Shown: one piece after another, positions 1 through 9,095 of the stretch | Layout: each line of letters begins with the position of its first letter | Numbering within the stretch: the first letter of the stretch is position 1 | Source of the DNA: JAOPZW01 sp963707695 | Lineage (GTDB): Bacteria; Actinomycetota; Thermoleophilia; Solirubrobacterales; Solirubrobacteraceae | Direction: 5' to 3' | Length of the DNA: 64,000 bases | NCBI GenBank assembly: GCA_963707695.1 | Contig: CAVPQY010000004.1 | Span: 682,001-746,000 of the forward strand | Translations under genes and position numbers: made by a program | Notes under the pieces: model-generated | What the model was told of the DNA's origin: nothing | Seen by the model: the letters and a program-made list of their open reading frames with translations, nothing else | The model's database searches: none

Positions 1-61
1 TGAGCGGCGGCCGGCACCTGAGCGGCGGCCGGCTCAGGCCGCAGGCCTGAGCGGCGGGCGG
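1..61. repeat. short GC-rich direct repeats
   Basis: The 14-base word TGAGCGGCGGCCGG occurs at 1-14 and 19-32, and a near copy (TGAGCGGCGGGCGG) starts at 48. The block lies just before the small membrane-protein gene at 84. It is probably slippage-prone intergenic DNA; I see no promoter hexamer in it and assign no function. Confidence 0.5.
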
Positions 62-83
62 GCGGCGGCGAAGCCCCCTCCGC

Positions 84-330
84 ATGCCCCTCGTCCTCGC
101 GGTCTCCGGCAGCGCGATCTTCATCCTGGTCGTGCTCGTGATCCTGCTCGGCGCGATCGCCGCGCTCTTCACCCGCCGCGGGAGCGGGATCGACCAGCAC
201 CCACAGGGCGGCGACCGCCGCGAGGCGCCCGGCGTGGCGGAGGGCCCGAGCCGGATCTCCGCCGCCGACGAGCCGGGGCTCGCACGAGGGCGAGCCGCCC
301 TCGACGCACGGGACCCGCTGCAGCGCGCTG
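84..330 (+). CDS. small single-pass membrane protein (C-terminus uncertain)
   Basis: ATG at 84 opens a protein whose first 30 residues form a clear membrane segment (FILVVLVILLGAIAALF) followed by TRRGSGIDQHP and a polar tail. The N-terminus looks genuine and resembles short one-helix proteins I recall from Solirubrobacterales. The reading frame as given stays open to 485, running antisense through the tRNA-Gln gene, so its end cannot be real. Another frame near 280-320 reads STHGTR, which would suit a natural C-terminus, so a one-base indel near 250-290 is likely and I place the end at about 330. Function unknown. Confidence is moderate for the N-terminus and low for the end. Confidence 0.4.
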
Positions 331-394
331 AGCGCGCCCCGGCGCGTCACGCGGCGGGCGCCCCGCGTCCGTCCGGGCGGGTCCGCTGCGCCAG

Positions 395-466
395 CTGCCG
401 GGCAAGGACTCGAACCTTGAATACCAGGGCCAGAACCTGGCGTGTTGCCGATTACACCACCCGGCA
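395..466 (-). tRNA. tRNA-Gln (anticodon CTG)
   Basis: Read on the minus strand, the 7-base acceptor TGCCGGG (466-460) pairs with CCCGGCA (402-396), and base 395 gives discriminator G. The anticodon stem CCAGG/CCTGG encloses the loop TTCTGGC, giving anticodon CTG, which reads CAG (Gln). The T-arm carries the usual GGTTCGAGTCC. CCA is not encoded. The gene lies between the convergent small membrane protein and the end of the RCK gene, in antisense to open frames on both strands. Confidence 0.93.
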
Positions 467-554
467 AGGGCACCGGGCATGGTAGCGAGCCCTCCCGCGC
501 CGCCGCCCCTCCGTCCGGCCAGGCCGACCGGTCGGCCCGGGCGGCGTCGCGCGG

Positions 555-1225
555 CTACCGCGCGCCGTTCGTCGGTGAAGACCGGCATGACGGCCTGCTC
601 GAGCCCCGGGTCGAGGACGAGCAGGACCTCGTCGCCGGGCTCGATCACCGTGTCGGCCTTGGGCACGAAGCCGCGCCCGCGGCGCAGCACGGAGATGATC
701 AGGCAGCCGTCGGGGAGCGCCGACCTCGGCGACGGAGCGGCCCGCCGCTGGCGACTCGCCGGCGACCTCGAGCTCGATGATCTCGAGCTGCTCGTCGCGC
801 AGGTCGAGCAGGTGCACGAGCCCGTAGGACGGCACCTCGTGCTCGATGAGGCGCAGGATCAGGTCGGTCGCGCTGACGGCGGGCTGGATGCCGAGCAGCT
901 CGAAGTAGGGGCGGTTCCGCGGGTTGTTGACCCGCGCGATGATCCGCTCGCAGAGGTACTTCTCCTTGGCGATCTGGCAGATCAGGAGGTTGTCCTCGTC
1001 GTCGCCGGTGACGGCGATGACGAGGTCGGCGCGCTGGATGCCGGCGCGCTCGAGGACCCACAGCTCGGTGGCGTCGCCGTACTGCACGGCGTGCTCGAGC
1101 TCCTGCTCGATGACGAGGTAGCGGCGGCGGTAGCCCTCGACGAGCGTGACCTCGTGGCCCTTGGCCATGAGCTCGCGCGCGAGGTTCCAGCCGACCTTGC
1201 CGCCGCCGGCGATGATGACGTACAC
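555..1225 (-). CDS. trkA: TrkA/RCK protein, N and C domains (second of pair; frameshifted)
   Basis: Cytoplasmic regulatory subunit of a potassium-type transporter. The Rossmann RCK_N domain opens with YVIIAGGGKVGWNLA (glycine-rich nucleotide loop) and has VEGYRRRY after the second strand; a RCK_C domain follows (IISVLRRGRGFVPKADTVI, then PGDEVLLVLDPG). GTG at 1225 lies 7 bases after the stop of the partner RCK gene, which implies one transcript. The frame breaks in a run of four G at 712-715 (one extra base), after which the RCK_C sequence continues in the next frame. The C-terminus is unclear because that frame runs on through the tRNA; a TAG at 555-557 is the likely end if one more indel exists. 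This gene and its partner resemble the ceoB/ceoC pair of Mycobacterium. RCK identity is secure; the ion is an inference. Confidence 0.78.
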
Positions 1226-1232
1226 GCGCGGC

Positions 1233-1661
1233 CTAGACCTCCGCGAGCGCCTGCTCGAACATCTCGATCGCGAACGCCGTCGGGCAGATCGTCTGCAGCC
1301 CCTGCTGCTCGTACCACTCGGCCCGCGCCGGGTCCATGACGCGCACGACGACCTTCGGGACCTCGAACTGGCGCTGGGCGATCTGGGCGATCGACGAGGT
1401 TCGTGTTGTCGCCGTCGGTCGAGGCGATGAAGACGTCCGCGTCCTGCAGGCCCGGCCTCCAGCAGCGCCTCGAGCTCCATGCCGTGGCCGACGGTGAAGC
1501 GGCCGCCGAGGTCCTCCCACGACGCCGTCGAGGCCGACCTCGAGCCGCTCGTGCGAGAGCGGGTCCTCGTCGAGGACGGAGACCTCGTGGCCCCGGGACA
1601 GCATGTTGCGGGCGACCGCCGATCCGACGCGTCCGGCGCCGACGATGACGATGAAGGACAT
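1233..1661 (-). CDS. trkA: TrkA/RCK N-domain protein (first of pair; frameshifted)
   Basis: A short RCK protein of about 140 residues: MSFIVIVGAGRVGSAVARNM is a textbook GxGxxG dinucleotide loop, followed by LDEDP at the end of the second strand. The middle is scattered over three frames (LEALLEAG; LQDADVFIASTDGDNTNLV; then IAQIAQRQFEVPKVVVRV), so there are about three single-base indels near 1398, 1452 and 1525, and the last part returns to the starting frame. Such proteins bind NAD(H) or ATP and gate an ion transporter. TAGAGT at 1673-1678, which includes the stop codon of the upstream permease, sits 11 bases before the ATG and could start a leaderless RNA for the two RCK genes. No RCK_C domain is visible; the downstream RCK protein supplies one. 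Confidence 0.8.
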   Translation of the reverse strand: MSFIVIVGAGRVGSAVARNMLSRGHEVSVLDEDPLSHERLEVGLDGVVGGPRRPLHRRPRHGARGAAGGRACRTRTSSSPRPTATTRTSSIAQIAQRQFEVPKVVVRVMDPARAEWYEQQGLQTICPTAFAIEMFEQALAEV

Positions 1662-1675
1662 CTGGGAGCGGGACT

Positions 1676-3674
1676 CTAGCCCAGGGGCTGCCGGGCGGTG
1701 CGCTGCGCCTCGGCCGTCGCCGGCTCGGCGGGCCGGCGGTCCGACGCCGGCGGCGCCGTGAGGATGACCTGGCACGGGGCCTTGGCCAGCGACGTACTTC
1801 GTCATCTCCCCCACGAAGTTCTCGCGGCCGCCGCCGAGGCCGCCGAGCAGGGCGCCCGCCGCGCTGGCGCGACGGCTCCTCGGCCGCCATGACGATGGCC
1901 TGCACGCCGCGGCGCCGCGCCTCCTCGACGATCGCGGCGCCCGCCCGCCGGGCGCGCACCGTGGCGGTCGCGACGTGGACGCCCTCGTACTCCTCCCCGA
2001 CCGCCTTGGCGCGCGCGAGCGCGGCCCGCGCGCGCTTGAGCTGCGCCTCGGGCAGCGCGGCGTCGATCGGCAGCGACATCGGCAGCTCGAAGACCCAGAT
2101 CGCCTCGACCGTCGAGCCGGGGCTCTCGAGCGTGTCCTCGTCCTCGTCGGCGGCGAGGCGCCCGGCCGTCTGCATGATGTCGTCGTCGAGCGGGCGTGCC
2201 GAAGATCGGCACGAGGATCGACCCGTACTCGACGTCGCGGCGCTTCTCCCCGCGCAGCGCCTCGGCCGGGACCGTGACGCGCCGGGTGAGCGGCTTGTCG
2301 GCGCCCTTGCGGTAGGCGACGTACATGACCAGGCCGAAGGCCAGCCAGCCCGTCCCCGCCCAGCGCGCGCCCGCGTGGGTCAGGACGACGCTCACCCACG
2401 CCGCGGCGCCGAAGACCGCGCCGAGCACCGCCGGCACCGGGACGTCGGCGCCGCGGACGCGGACGTTGCCGGGGATCCGGTAGGGCCGCGAGCCGGTCGG
2501 GCTCGCGGAAGCGCAGGACGATGATCGAGAGGTGGGCGATCGTCAGCCCGATGAGCGAGCCGTACGCGAAGATGCCGGTCAGGAAGTCGAGGTCGAGCGG
2601 GACGACGAGCGCCGGCGGCGAGGATGGCCGCGATCCCGATCAGGACGTACGGCGTGCCCGAGCTGCGGGTGCAGGCGCCCGAGCCGCGCTGGGGATCTGG
2701 CGGTTCGTGGCCAGCGAGTAGGCCAGGCGCGAGAGGCCGAGCATCGCCGAGTTCGCCGCCGCGACGAGCGTCAGCGTCGCCCAGCGTCGCGATCGCGTAG
2801 GTGAAGCCGTCGTGGACCCAGGGCGTCCGGAAGCTGTCGGCGATGCCGAGCATCGGCGCCTCGAGGTAGTTGCGCGACAGCGAGGTCTCGTTGCCGACGA
2901 CCGGGAGCGCGCTCAGCGCGACGACGCGCGATGCCGACGTAGAGGACGACGACGACGATCGTGGCGCGAGCTGACCAGGCGCTTGAGGCCGCGGCGCGTC
3001 ACGCGGACCTCGCCCGCCAGCCCCGAGGCCGACTCCAGCCCGAGGTAGACGACGGTGGCGATGCCCAGCGCGAAGAAGACGTCGGGCCACTGCGGCCGGT
3101 GCCCGAGCTGGATCGGGTCGAGGATCAGGCCGGGGTGGAAGAACGTCGCCAGGCCGACGATGACGACGAGCAGCTGCACGCCGAGGTCGGCCACCACGAC
3201 CATGGCCACGCGCGTGGCGCGACGCGGCGAGAACCCGCGGATCGTCCCGATGGCGACGAAGGCGACGATCGCGAAGGCCAGCAGCCGCTCGCGCATGCCG
3301 TCGCCGAGCGGCTCCCAGAAGGCGGCGAGGTAGTTCGTCGCCGAGAAGGCGCTGACGGCGACGAGGATGATGTAGTCCAGGAGCACCGCCCAGCCGGCGA
3401 TGAAGCTCACGACCTCGTTGAAGGCGTAGCGCGCGAAGACCGTCGAGCCGCCGCGGTCCTGGTGCAGCGACGCGCCCTCGACGTACGTCATCGCCGCCAG
3501 GAGGAAGAAGACCCCCGCGAGCAGGAAGACGAACGGCGTGAGCCCGAGCGCGTGGTCGGCGATGACGCCGAGCGAGAAGTAGATCGAGCTCGCGACCGCC
3601 GCGTAGACGATCGCGAAGAGCGTCCACCAGCCCAGGCTGCGCCGCAGCGCCGGTGCCCTACCGCCCGCGCGCAC
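1676..3674 (-). CDS. APC-superfamily permease with C-terminal Usp domain (heavily frameshifted)
   Basis: Integral membrane transporter of about 660 residues. GTG at 3674 overlaps the end of the small membrane gene by 17 bases. The first 230 residues are intact (WWTLFAIVYAAVASSIYFSL; VFARYAFNEVVSFIAGW; LGLESASGLAGEV). The rest is recovered piecewise: VVALSALPVVGNETSLSRNY, ANSAMLGLSRLAYSLATNRQ, GTPYVLIGIAAILAA, WLAFGLVMYVAYRKG, then a soluble Usp-like tail (YGSILVPIFGTP; WVFELPMSLPIDAALPEAQL; RRGVQAIVMAAEEP; ENFVGEMTKYV) ending at TAG 1676-1678. I count about ten single-base indels, each leaving conserved protein in another frame, so the gene is probably whole in the organism. Substrate cannot be read from sequence; the two RCK genes directly downstream favour a cation, as in KimA-type potassium importers, but an amino acid is possible. 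Confidence 0.75.
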
Positions 3675-3852
3675 GTTCGACGTAGAGGCGGCCGACCCCG
3701 GCCGCGACGAAGAGGACCCCGAGGAGGACGCCGAGCGCGAGCGGGCCGCCGCCGCGCGCGATCGTCGAGACGAGGATCGCCACCCCGAGGAGGACCATGA
3801 CGCGCCGACAGCACCTGCGACGCGCCGCTGTGGAGGTTCCGGGCGCCGGCAT
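3658..3852 (-). CDS. small two-helix membrane protein between the two permeases
   Basis: A 64-residue protein: a basic N-terminus (RRRCCRR), membrane segments VMVLLGVAILVSTIA and LALGVLLGVLFVAAGVG, and the tail RLYVERARGR. Its ATG overlaps the stop of the upstream APC-Usp gene (ATGA) and its own end overlaps the start of the next permease, so it is translationally coupled on both sides. I do not recognise a named family. Its position between the two transporters suggests an accessory subunit, which is an inference from context. An indel in the first 20 codons cannot be excluded. Confidence 0.6.
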   Translation of the reverse strand: MPAPGTSTAARRRCCRRVMVLLGVAILVSTIARGGGPLALGVLLGVLFVAAGVGRLYVERARGR

Positions 3853-5791
3853 CAGCGCGGCGCCCCCGCGCGCGCGGCGCGCGCGACGGCCCCGTCGCCC
3901 GCGGCGCCGGCCGAGCGGTCGCCGGGGTCGCTGAGCAGCACGACCCGCGCCGGGCGCTCGCTCAGGACCGTCTCCACGGTCTTGCCGAACAGCGACCCGC
4001 TCGCCCCGCCGCGGCAGCGGCAGGAGGATGGCCTGCGCGCGCATCTCCCGCGCCTCGCGGACGATGAGGCGGCCCGCCTGGCCGGCGCGGACCTTCTCCC
4101 AGTGCCCCGAGACGCGCCGGCCGCCCTGGAGCTTGGCCTGCTCGATGATCGCCTGGGCGGCGAGCTCCTGCTCGGGCAGCTGGGCCCCGATCGGCGCCGA
4201 CTGCGGCACGGTGATCGGTGACGAGCACGTGGATCCCGCGGCGCCGGCGGGCGGCGAGCTTGATCGCCGTGGCCATGGCGCCGGGGGAGTACTCGCGGCC
4301 GTCCAGCGCGACGAGGACCGACTCGTACTCGGCCTCGTGGTCGACGACGGGCTTGGGGACGGCGACCTTCGTCGTCGTGGTGAGGTCGAGTCCCTGGCGG
4401 CGGCGGTAGAGGGGGTAGATGACCATCCCGAGCGCCAGCCAGCCCACGCCCGCGGCGGCGACGTCGAGGTGCAGGAAGGTCACGACGACGAAGGCCAGCC
4501 CGGTCCCGATGCCGCCCAGGACCGCGAAGAGCGGCAGCGGGCGACCGGCGACCCGCAGCGTGCCCGGCCCGCGGTACGGGCGCGGCCGGTCGGGGTCGGA
4601 GATCCGCAGCTTGATGACCGCGAGATGCGCGATGGTGAACGAGAGCATCGCGCCGAAGGCGTAGATGTTGCCCAGGAAGGCCGCCTGGCCCGGGATCATC
4701 ATCACGCAGGCGATCGCGCCGAAGAGCATGATCCCGATCCACGGCGTCCCGTAGCGCGGGTGCAGCTGGCGCAGGCGGTCGGGCACCTGCCGGTGCAGGC
4801 CCATCGAGTACACGAGCCGCGACACGCCGATGATGCCGGCGTTCGTGGCGATGAAGAGGATCGTCGCCGCCAGCAGGCCGACGTAGATCTCGCCCGGCCC
4901 CTGGAAGACCCCGAGGTCGATCTGCTTGACGACGCCGAGGATCGGGTCGCCGGCGAACCCGCCCTGGTCCTCGCTGAGGCCGAGCTTCGTGACGTAGTCG
5001 CCGTCGGCGTCGCGGAACACCGGCAGCGCCGACAGCGCGACGGCCGGGCAGGCAGCGCGTAGATCGCGAAGACCGCGATGACGACGCGCTTGATCGCGGC
5101 CGGGATCGTCTTCGTCTCGTCCCTGGCCTCCTCGGCCATGTTCGAGATCGTCTCGATGCCGGTGTAGGCGATCATGCCCACCGGGATCGCGAGGAAGAAG
5201 TCCTTCCAGGTCGGCGCGACGCCCAGGTGGACGTTGTCGACCAGCGTCTCGGGCGACAGCACGAGGACCCCGCCGACGATGACGAGCAGCAGCTGGGTCA
5301 TGAAGTCGGTGACGGCCAGCCCGATGTTCACCGCGGCCGACTCCTGGGCGCCGCGGACGTTGACCGTGCACAGGACGACGACGACGACGATGCCGAACGA
5401 CGACGTCGGCGGGCGAGGAGCGCAGCGGCTCCCAGAACAGGCCGCCGACGTAGTGCGGGACGAAGAACGCCGAGATGGCGATCGTCACCGTGTAGTTCAG
5501 CATCTGGGCCCAGGCGGCGAAGAAGGACCAGAACTCGTTGAAGGCGTGGCGGGCGAAGGACGACGACCCGCCCGCCTCCGGGTACATGGCCGTGGCCTCG
5601 GCGTAGGTGGCCGCGGTCAGGTAGAAGATGAAGCCGGTGATGACGAACACCACCGGCGTGAGGCCGAGCGCGAAGGAGGCGACGAGCCCGAGCGCGTAGT
5701 AGATCGACGAGCCGACGTTCCCGTAGGCGGTCGAGAAGAGCGCGTTGACGCCCAGGACGCGCTGGAGGCCGTGGAGTCGGCGTTCGGCCAT
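3852..5791 (-). CDS. APC-superfamily permease with C-terminal Usp domain (four frameshifts)
   Basis: First gene of the permease/RCK operon. Membrane part: STAYGNVGSSIYYALGLVAS (TM1), YPEAGGSSSFARHAFNEFW, GMIAYTGIETISNMAEEARD, then FIATNAGIIGVSRLVYSMGL and YGTPWIGIMLFGAIACVMMI; about twelve helices. The last 180 residues form a universal stress domain: YESVLVALDGREYSPGA, AAQAIIEQAKLQGGRRVSGH, MRAQAILLPLPRRG, LFGKTVETVLSERPARVVLL. Breaks lie near 5400, 5050, 4216 and 4008. APC permeases with Usp-fold cytosolic domains include the potassium importer KimA, whose soluble domain binds cyclic di-AMP; whether this one does is unknown. TAGACT at 5804-5809 is 12 bases upstream, with no Shine-Dalgarno. 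Confidence 0.8.
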
Positions 5792-5803
5792 GTGGCTCGG
5801 AGG

Positions 5804-5809
5804 AGTCTA
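5804..5809 (-). promoter_or_regulatory. putative -10 hexamer of the APC-Usp/RCK operon
   Basis: Minus-strand TAGACT, 12 bases before the ATG at 5791. The same hexamer precedes the gene at 14307. No ribosome binding site fits between it and the start, so the transcript would be leaderless or nearly so. Confidence 0.5.
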
Positions 5810-5843
5810 GGGGCGGTGCGGGTCGCCGGCCGTCGGCGGGCGC

Positions 5844-6290
5844 CTACCGGTCGGCGGCGGCGCGCACGAGGGCGTCCACCTGCTCCTGCTTGCGCATGAT
5901 GAGGTGCTCCAGGCGGTGCTCCAGGGCCTCGGAGCGCCCCTCCTGGCCCGTGTGCGGGATCACGGCGTGCAGCGCGTCGATGCACTCGGTCTCGGCGGCG
6001 ATGAGCCAGCGGACCGCGTCCACCGGGTCCGCGTGACGCTCGACCGGCGCCGGGGCGAGCGCCGGGGCGCCACCGAGCGTGGCGACCTTCTCGACGAGGT
6101 GGCGGGCGTCGTCGAGCTCGGCGTGCGCGAAGGCCCGCAGCTCCGCCGCCAGCCCGTGCAGCGCGAAGCCCGTCAGGGTTCCGCCCACGATCGTGTAGGC
6201 CAGCGCGGAGCGCAGCTGCAGCGCCAGCGCGTCGTTGAGGCCGTCGACGACCGCGTCGACCTCCATCGGATCGGTCTTCTGCTCACCCAT
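5844..6290 (-). CDS. ferritin-like four-helix protein
   Basis: About 148 residues, all helical, with a bacterioferritin-like layout: LNDALALQLRSALAYTIVGG (helix A), LRAFAHAELDDARHLVEKV (helix B), PVDAVRWLIAAETECIDALH (helix C) and a long last helix. The usual first glutamate ligand of helix A is a glutamine (ALQLRSA), and the ExxH of helix B reads ELDDARH, so the di-iron site is altered and classical ferroxidase activity is doubtful. ATG at 6290 has GGGGAG 10 bases upstream; an in-frame GTG at 6296 is possible. It stands alone between the permease operon and hppA, on the same strand. Could bind a different metal or be structural. Confidence 0.65.
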   Translation of the reverse strand: MGEQKTDPMEVDAVVDGLNDALALQLRSALAYTIVGGTLTGFALHGLAAELRAFAHAELDDARHLVEKVATLGGAPALAPAPVERHADPVDAVRWLIAAETECIDALHAVIPHTGQEGRSEALEHRLEHLIMRKQEQVDALVRAAADR

Positions 6291-6362
6291 GCGCACCAGG
6301 CTCCCCGAACGACGACGGGCGCCACCATGGCCGCCCGTCGGATCGTCCGGATGAAGGGCGGG

Positions 6363-8437
6363 CTACGTGATGATGGGGATGATGAGGATCGCGACGATGT
6401 TCGCGACCTTGATCATCGGGTTGATCGCGGGGCCCGCCGTGTCCTTGAACGGGTCGCCGACGGTGTCGCCGGTGACCGAGGCGGCGTGGGCTTCGGAGCC
6501 CTTGCCGCCGTAGGCGCCGTCCTCGATGAGCTTCTTCGCGTTGTCCCAGGCGCCGCCGCCGGCGGTCATGAGGACGGCGAAGAAGAAGCCGACGACGATG
6601 ACGCCGATGAGCAGGCCGCCGAGGGCCTGGATCGAGATCAGGCCGACGATGGTCGTGACGACGATCGGGATGAGCGACGGGACGATCATCTCGCGCTGCG
6701 CGGCCTTCGTGACGAGGTCGACGCAGGCCGCGTAGTCGGGCGTGTCGGTGCCCTCCATGATCCCCGGCTTCTCGCGGAACTGGCGGCGCACCTCCTCCAC
6801 GACGGCGCCGCCGGCGCGGCCGACGGCCTCCATCGACAGGGCCGCGAAGAGGCAGACCATCAGCCCGCCGAGCAGGAGGCCCATGAGGACCGCCGGGTCG
6901 CCGACGCTGAAGTTCAGGTCGCTGAGCTTGACCCTCTCGGCCCGCAGCTCCGCCGTGAAGCCGGCGAAGAGCACGACCGCCGCGAGGACGGCCGAGCCGA
7001 TCGCGTAGCCCTTCGTGACCGCCTTCGTCGTGTTGCCGACCGCGTCGAGCGGGTCGGTGACGTTCCGGACGTCCTCCGGCATGTCCGCCATCTCGGCGAT
7101 GCCGCCGGCGTTGTCGGTGATCGGGCCGAACGCGTCGAGCGCGACGATCAGGCCGGTCAGCGAGAGCTGGCCCATGACGGCCACGCCGATGCCGTAGATG
7201 CCGGTCGTGCCGCCGCCCGCGAGCTTCCAGGAGGCCAGGATGCCGAGCACGAGGACGAGCGCGGGCAGCGCCGTCGCCTGCAGGCCCTGCGCGAGGCCCT
7301 GGATGATGTTCGTCGCGTGGCCGGTCTGCGAGGCCGCGGCCGTCTTCTTGACGGGGCTGAAGCGCGTCGACGTGTAGTAGTCGGTGATGAGGAACAGCAG
7401 CGCGGTGACGCCGAGGCCCACGAGCGAGCAGAGCCAGAGGTCCGTGACCGACGGGCCGGCAGCGGCCGCCCGTCGAGGGTGACGCCGTCCATGAGCCACT
7501 TCGTGACGGGGTAGAACGCGACCGCCGAGATCAGGGCGGAGACGACGAGGCCCTGGTACAGGGCGCGCTCGACGTTGCCGGCGGCCGACTTCACGGCGAA
7601 GGTGCCGATGATCGACGCGATGATGGCGACGCCGCCCAGGACGAGCGGGTAGAGCGCGACCGCGGTGTCCTCGGTGAAGGTGAGGACGCCGAGCAGCATG
7701 ACGGCGACGGCGGTGACCGCGTAGGTCTCGAAGAGGTCCGCCGCCATGCCGGCGCAGTCGCCGACGTTGTCGCCCACGTTGTCCGCGATGACGGCCGGGT
7801 TGCGCGGGTCGTCCTCGGGGATGCCGGCCTCGACCTTGCCGACGAGGTCGGCGCCGACGTCGGCGGCCTTCGTGAAGATGCCGCCGCCCAGACGGGCGAA
7901 GACCGAGATGAGCGAGCCGCCGAAGCCGAGCCCGATGAGCGCGTCGACGGCCTCCTTCTGCGTGCGGTCGAAGAGCCACGTCAGCGCGCCGTAGTAGCCG
8001 GCGACGCCGAAGAGCGCCAGGCCGGCGACGAGCATGCCGGTGATGGCCCCGCCGCGGAAGGCGACGTCGAGGGCCTTGCCGACGCCCGAGCGCGCGGCCT
8101 CGGCCACGCGGGCGTTGGCGCGCACCGAGACGTTCATCCCGACGTAGCCGGCGGCGCCGGAGAGCAGGGCGCCGATGAGGAACCCGAGGGCGACCGAGAA
8201 GTCCTGGATGAAGATGAGCGCCACGAAGACGACCACCCCGACCCCGGCGATCACGGTGTACTGGCGGTTGAGGTACGCGCGGGCGCCCTCCTGCACGGCG
8301 CCCGAGATGCGCTGCATGACCTCGTTGCCCGGCGACAGCGCCAGGAGCTGGCGCGCGGTCACGAGGCCGTAGGCCACGGCGCACAGCGCGCACACCAGCG
8401 CGACGAGCACCCCGTGGTCGGTCAGGAAAGAGCTCAA
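6363..8437 (-). CDS. hppA: membrane-bound proton-translocating pyrophosphatase (one frameshift)
   Basis: Hydrolyses pyrophosphate and pumps H+ across the membrane; about 16 helices. The signature DVGADLVGKVEAGIPEDDPR and the DNVGDNVGDCAGMAADLFE motif are intact, as is the C-terminal GGAWDNAKKLIEDG / GDTVGDPFKDTAGPAINP. The diagnostic site reads GNTTKAVTKGYA; lysine here (alanine in K+-dependent enzymes) marks the K+-independent type. One indel lies near 7461 between TLDGRPLPA and SVTDLWLCSL. Start is uncertain: TTG at 8437 has GGAGG 12 bases upstream, while an in-frame GTG at 8479 would put that GGAGG inside the gene; I prefer TTG. Confidence 0.93.
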
Positions 8438-8568
8438 GGTTTCGTTCGTCCTCCGAGTCGATGGAGCGCCCGCGGCCACCGAGGGAGAGGGCCGGGCACG
8501 GGCGCAAGTGGCCGGACGGGCGCAGAGGCACCCGGCGCGGCCTGTGAAGCGCGCGGGATCCTAGCGAG

Positions 8569-8606
8569 GACCGCGGCGGAAGCGCCCGGCGGTCGCCGCC
8601 GCGGTC
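8569..8606 (-). terminator. GC-rich hairpin after the t6A/redox operon
   Basis: GACCGCGGCGG (8569-8579) and CCGCCGCGGTC (8596-8606) form a perfect 11-base-pair stem with a 16-base loop, 11 bases past the stop of the last operon gene (8617) and upstream of hppA. There is no T tract, as is common in GC-rich actinobacteria. It separates the long upstream operon from hppA. Confidence 0.5.
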
Positions 8607-8616
8607 GCCCGCCGAC

Positions 8617-9095
8617 CTACTGGCCCGGCACCCAGAGGCGGCCGGAGCGCACGGCGTCGCCCGGCGCACCGGGGCCGGCGGCTCGCCCGGGCCGGGTCCG
8701 GTCCCGCCCTGCCCGCCCTCCTCGCCGTCGCCCTGCGGGCCGCCCGGCTCGCCGCCGGGCTCGGCGGGACCGCGCCCGCCGGCCATCCGGGCGTAGGCGA
8801 GCTGCAGCTGGGCGATCGCCTCGCGCAGCTGCGCCGCGTCGGGGCCCAGCGCGTCCTCCACGAGCGGCAGCAGCGCCCGCGCGCCCTCGATGGCCAGGCG
8901 CACCTGCTCGGGGTCCGCCTCGTCCTCGGTGCCGGGCGCCACGCCGGCGCGGCGGCCGCCCAGGTTCAGCAGCGACACGACGGTCTGCAGGACGACGTCC
9001 TCGACGCGCAGGCGCTTGAGCTCGGCCTCGTAGGCCGCGCGAAGCTCGTCCTCGGTCGGCTGGCGGCCGGGGCCGCCGGGATCCTGGGTGCTCAC
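8617..9095 (-). CDS. DUF1844-like protein (one frameshift near the C-terminus)
   Basis: A soluble helical protein of about 159 residues. Core: LKRLRVEDVVLQTVVSLLNL, then VRLAIEGARALLPLVEDALG and LREAIAQLQLAYARMAGG, matching the DUF1844 pattern (helix, short loop, IDLLALLEEK-like helix, final LxxxLxxLRxxY-like helix). A Gly/Pro-rich tail follows; one indel near 8672 restores the ending SGRLWVPGQ and stop TAG 8617-8619. GTG at 9095 overlaps the preceding stop as GTGA. Function unknown; in other bacteria DUF1844 proteins are small cytosolic proteins. Last gene of the t6A/redox operon. Confidence 0.7.

Noticed and set aside
169..690. Minus-strand frame continuing from trkA through the tRNA to base 169.
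   Set aside because: The last 100 codons translate the tRNA and flanking DNA; the frame stays open only because stops are rare at this GC content.
479..1339. Long plus-strand open frames opposite the RCK genes, and many similar frames throughout the window.
   Set aside because: They are mirror frames typical of GC-rich coding DNA, with compositions heavy in Arg, Ala, Gly or Val/Leu/Asp and no recognisable domains.
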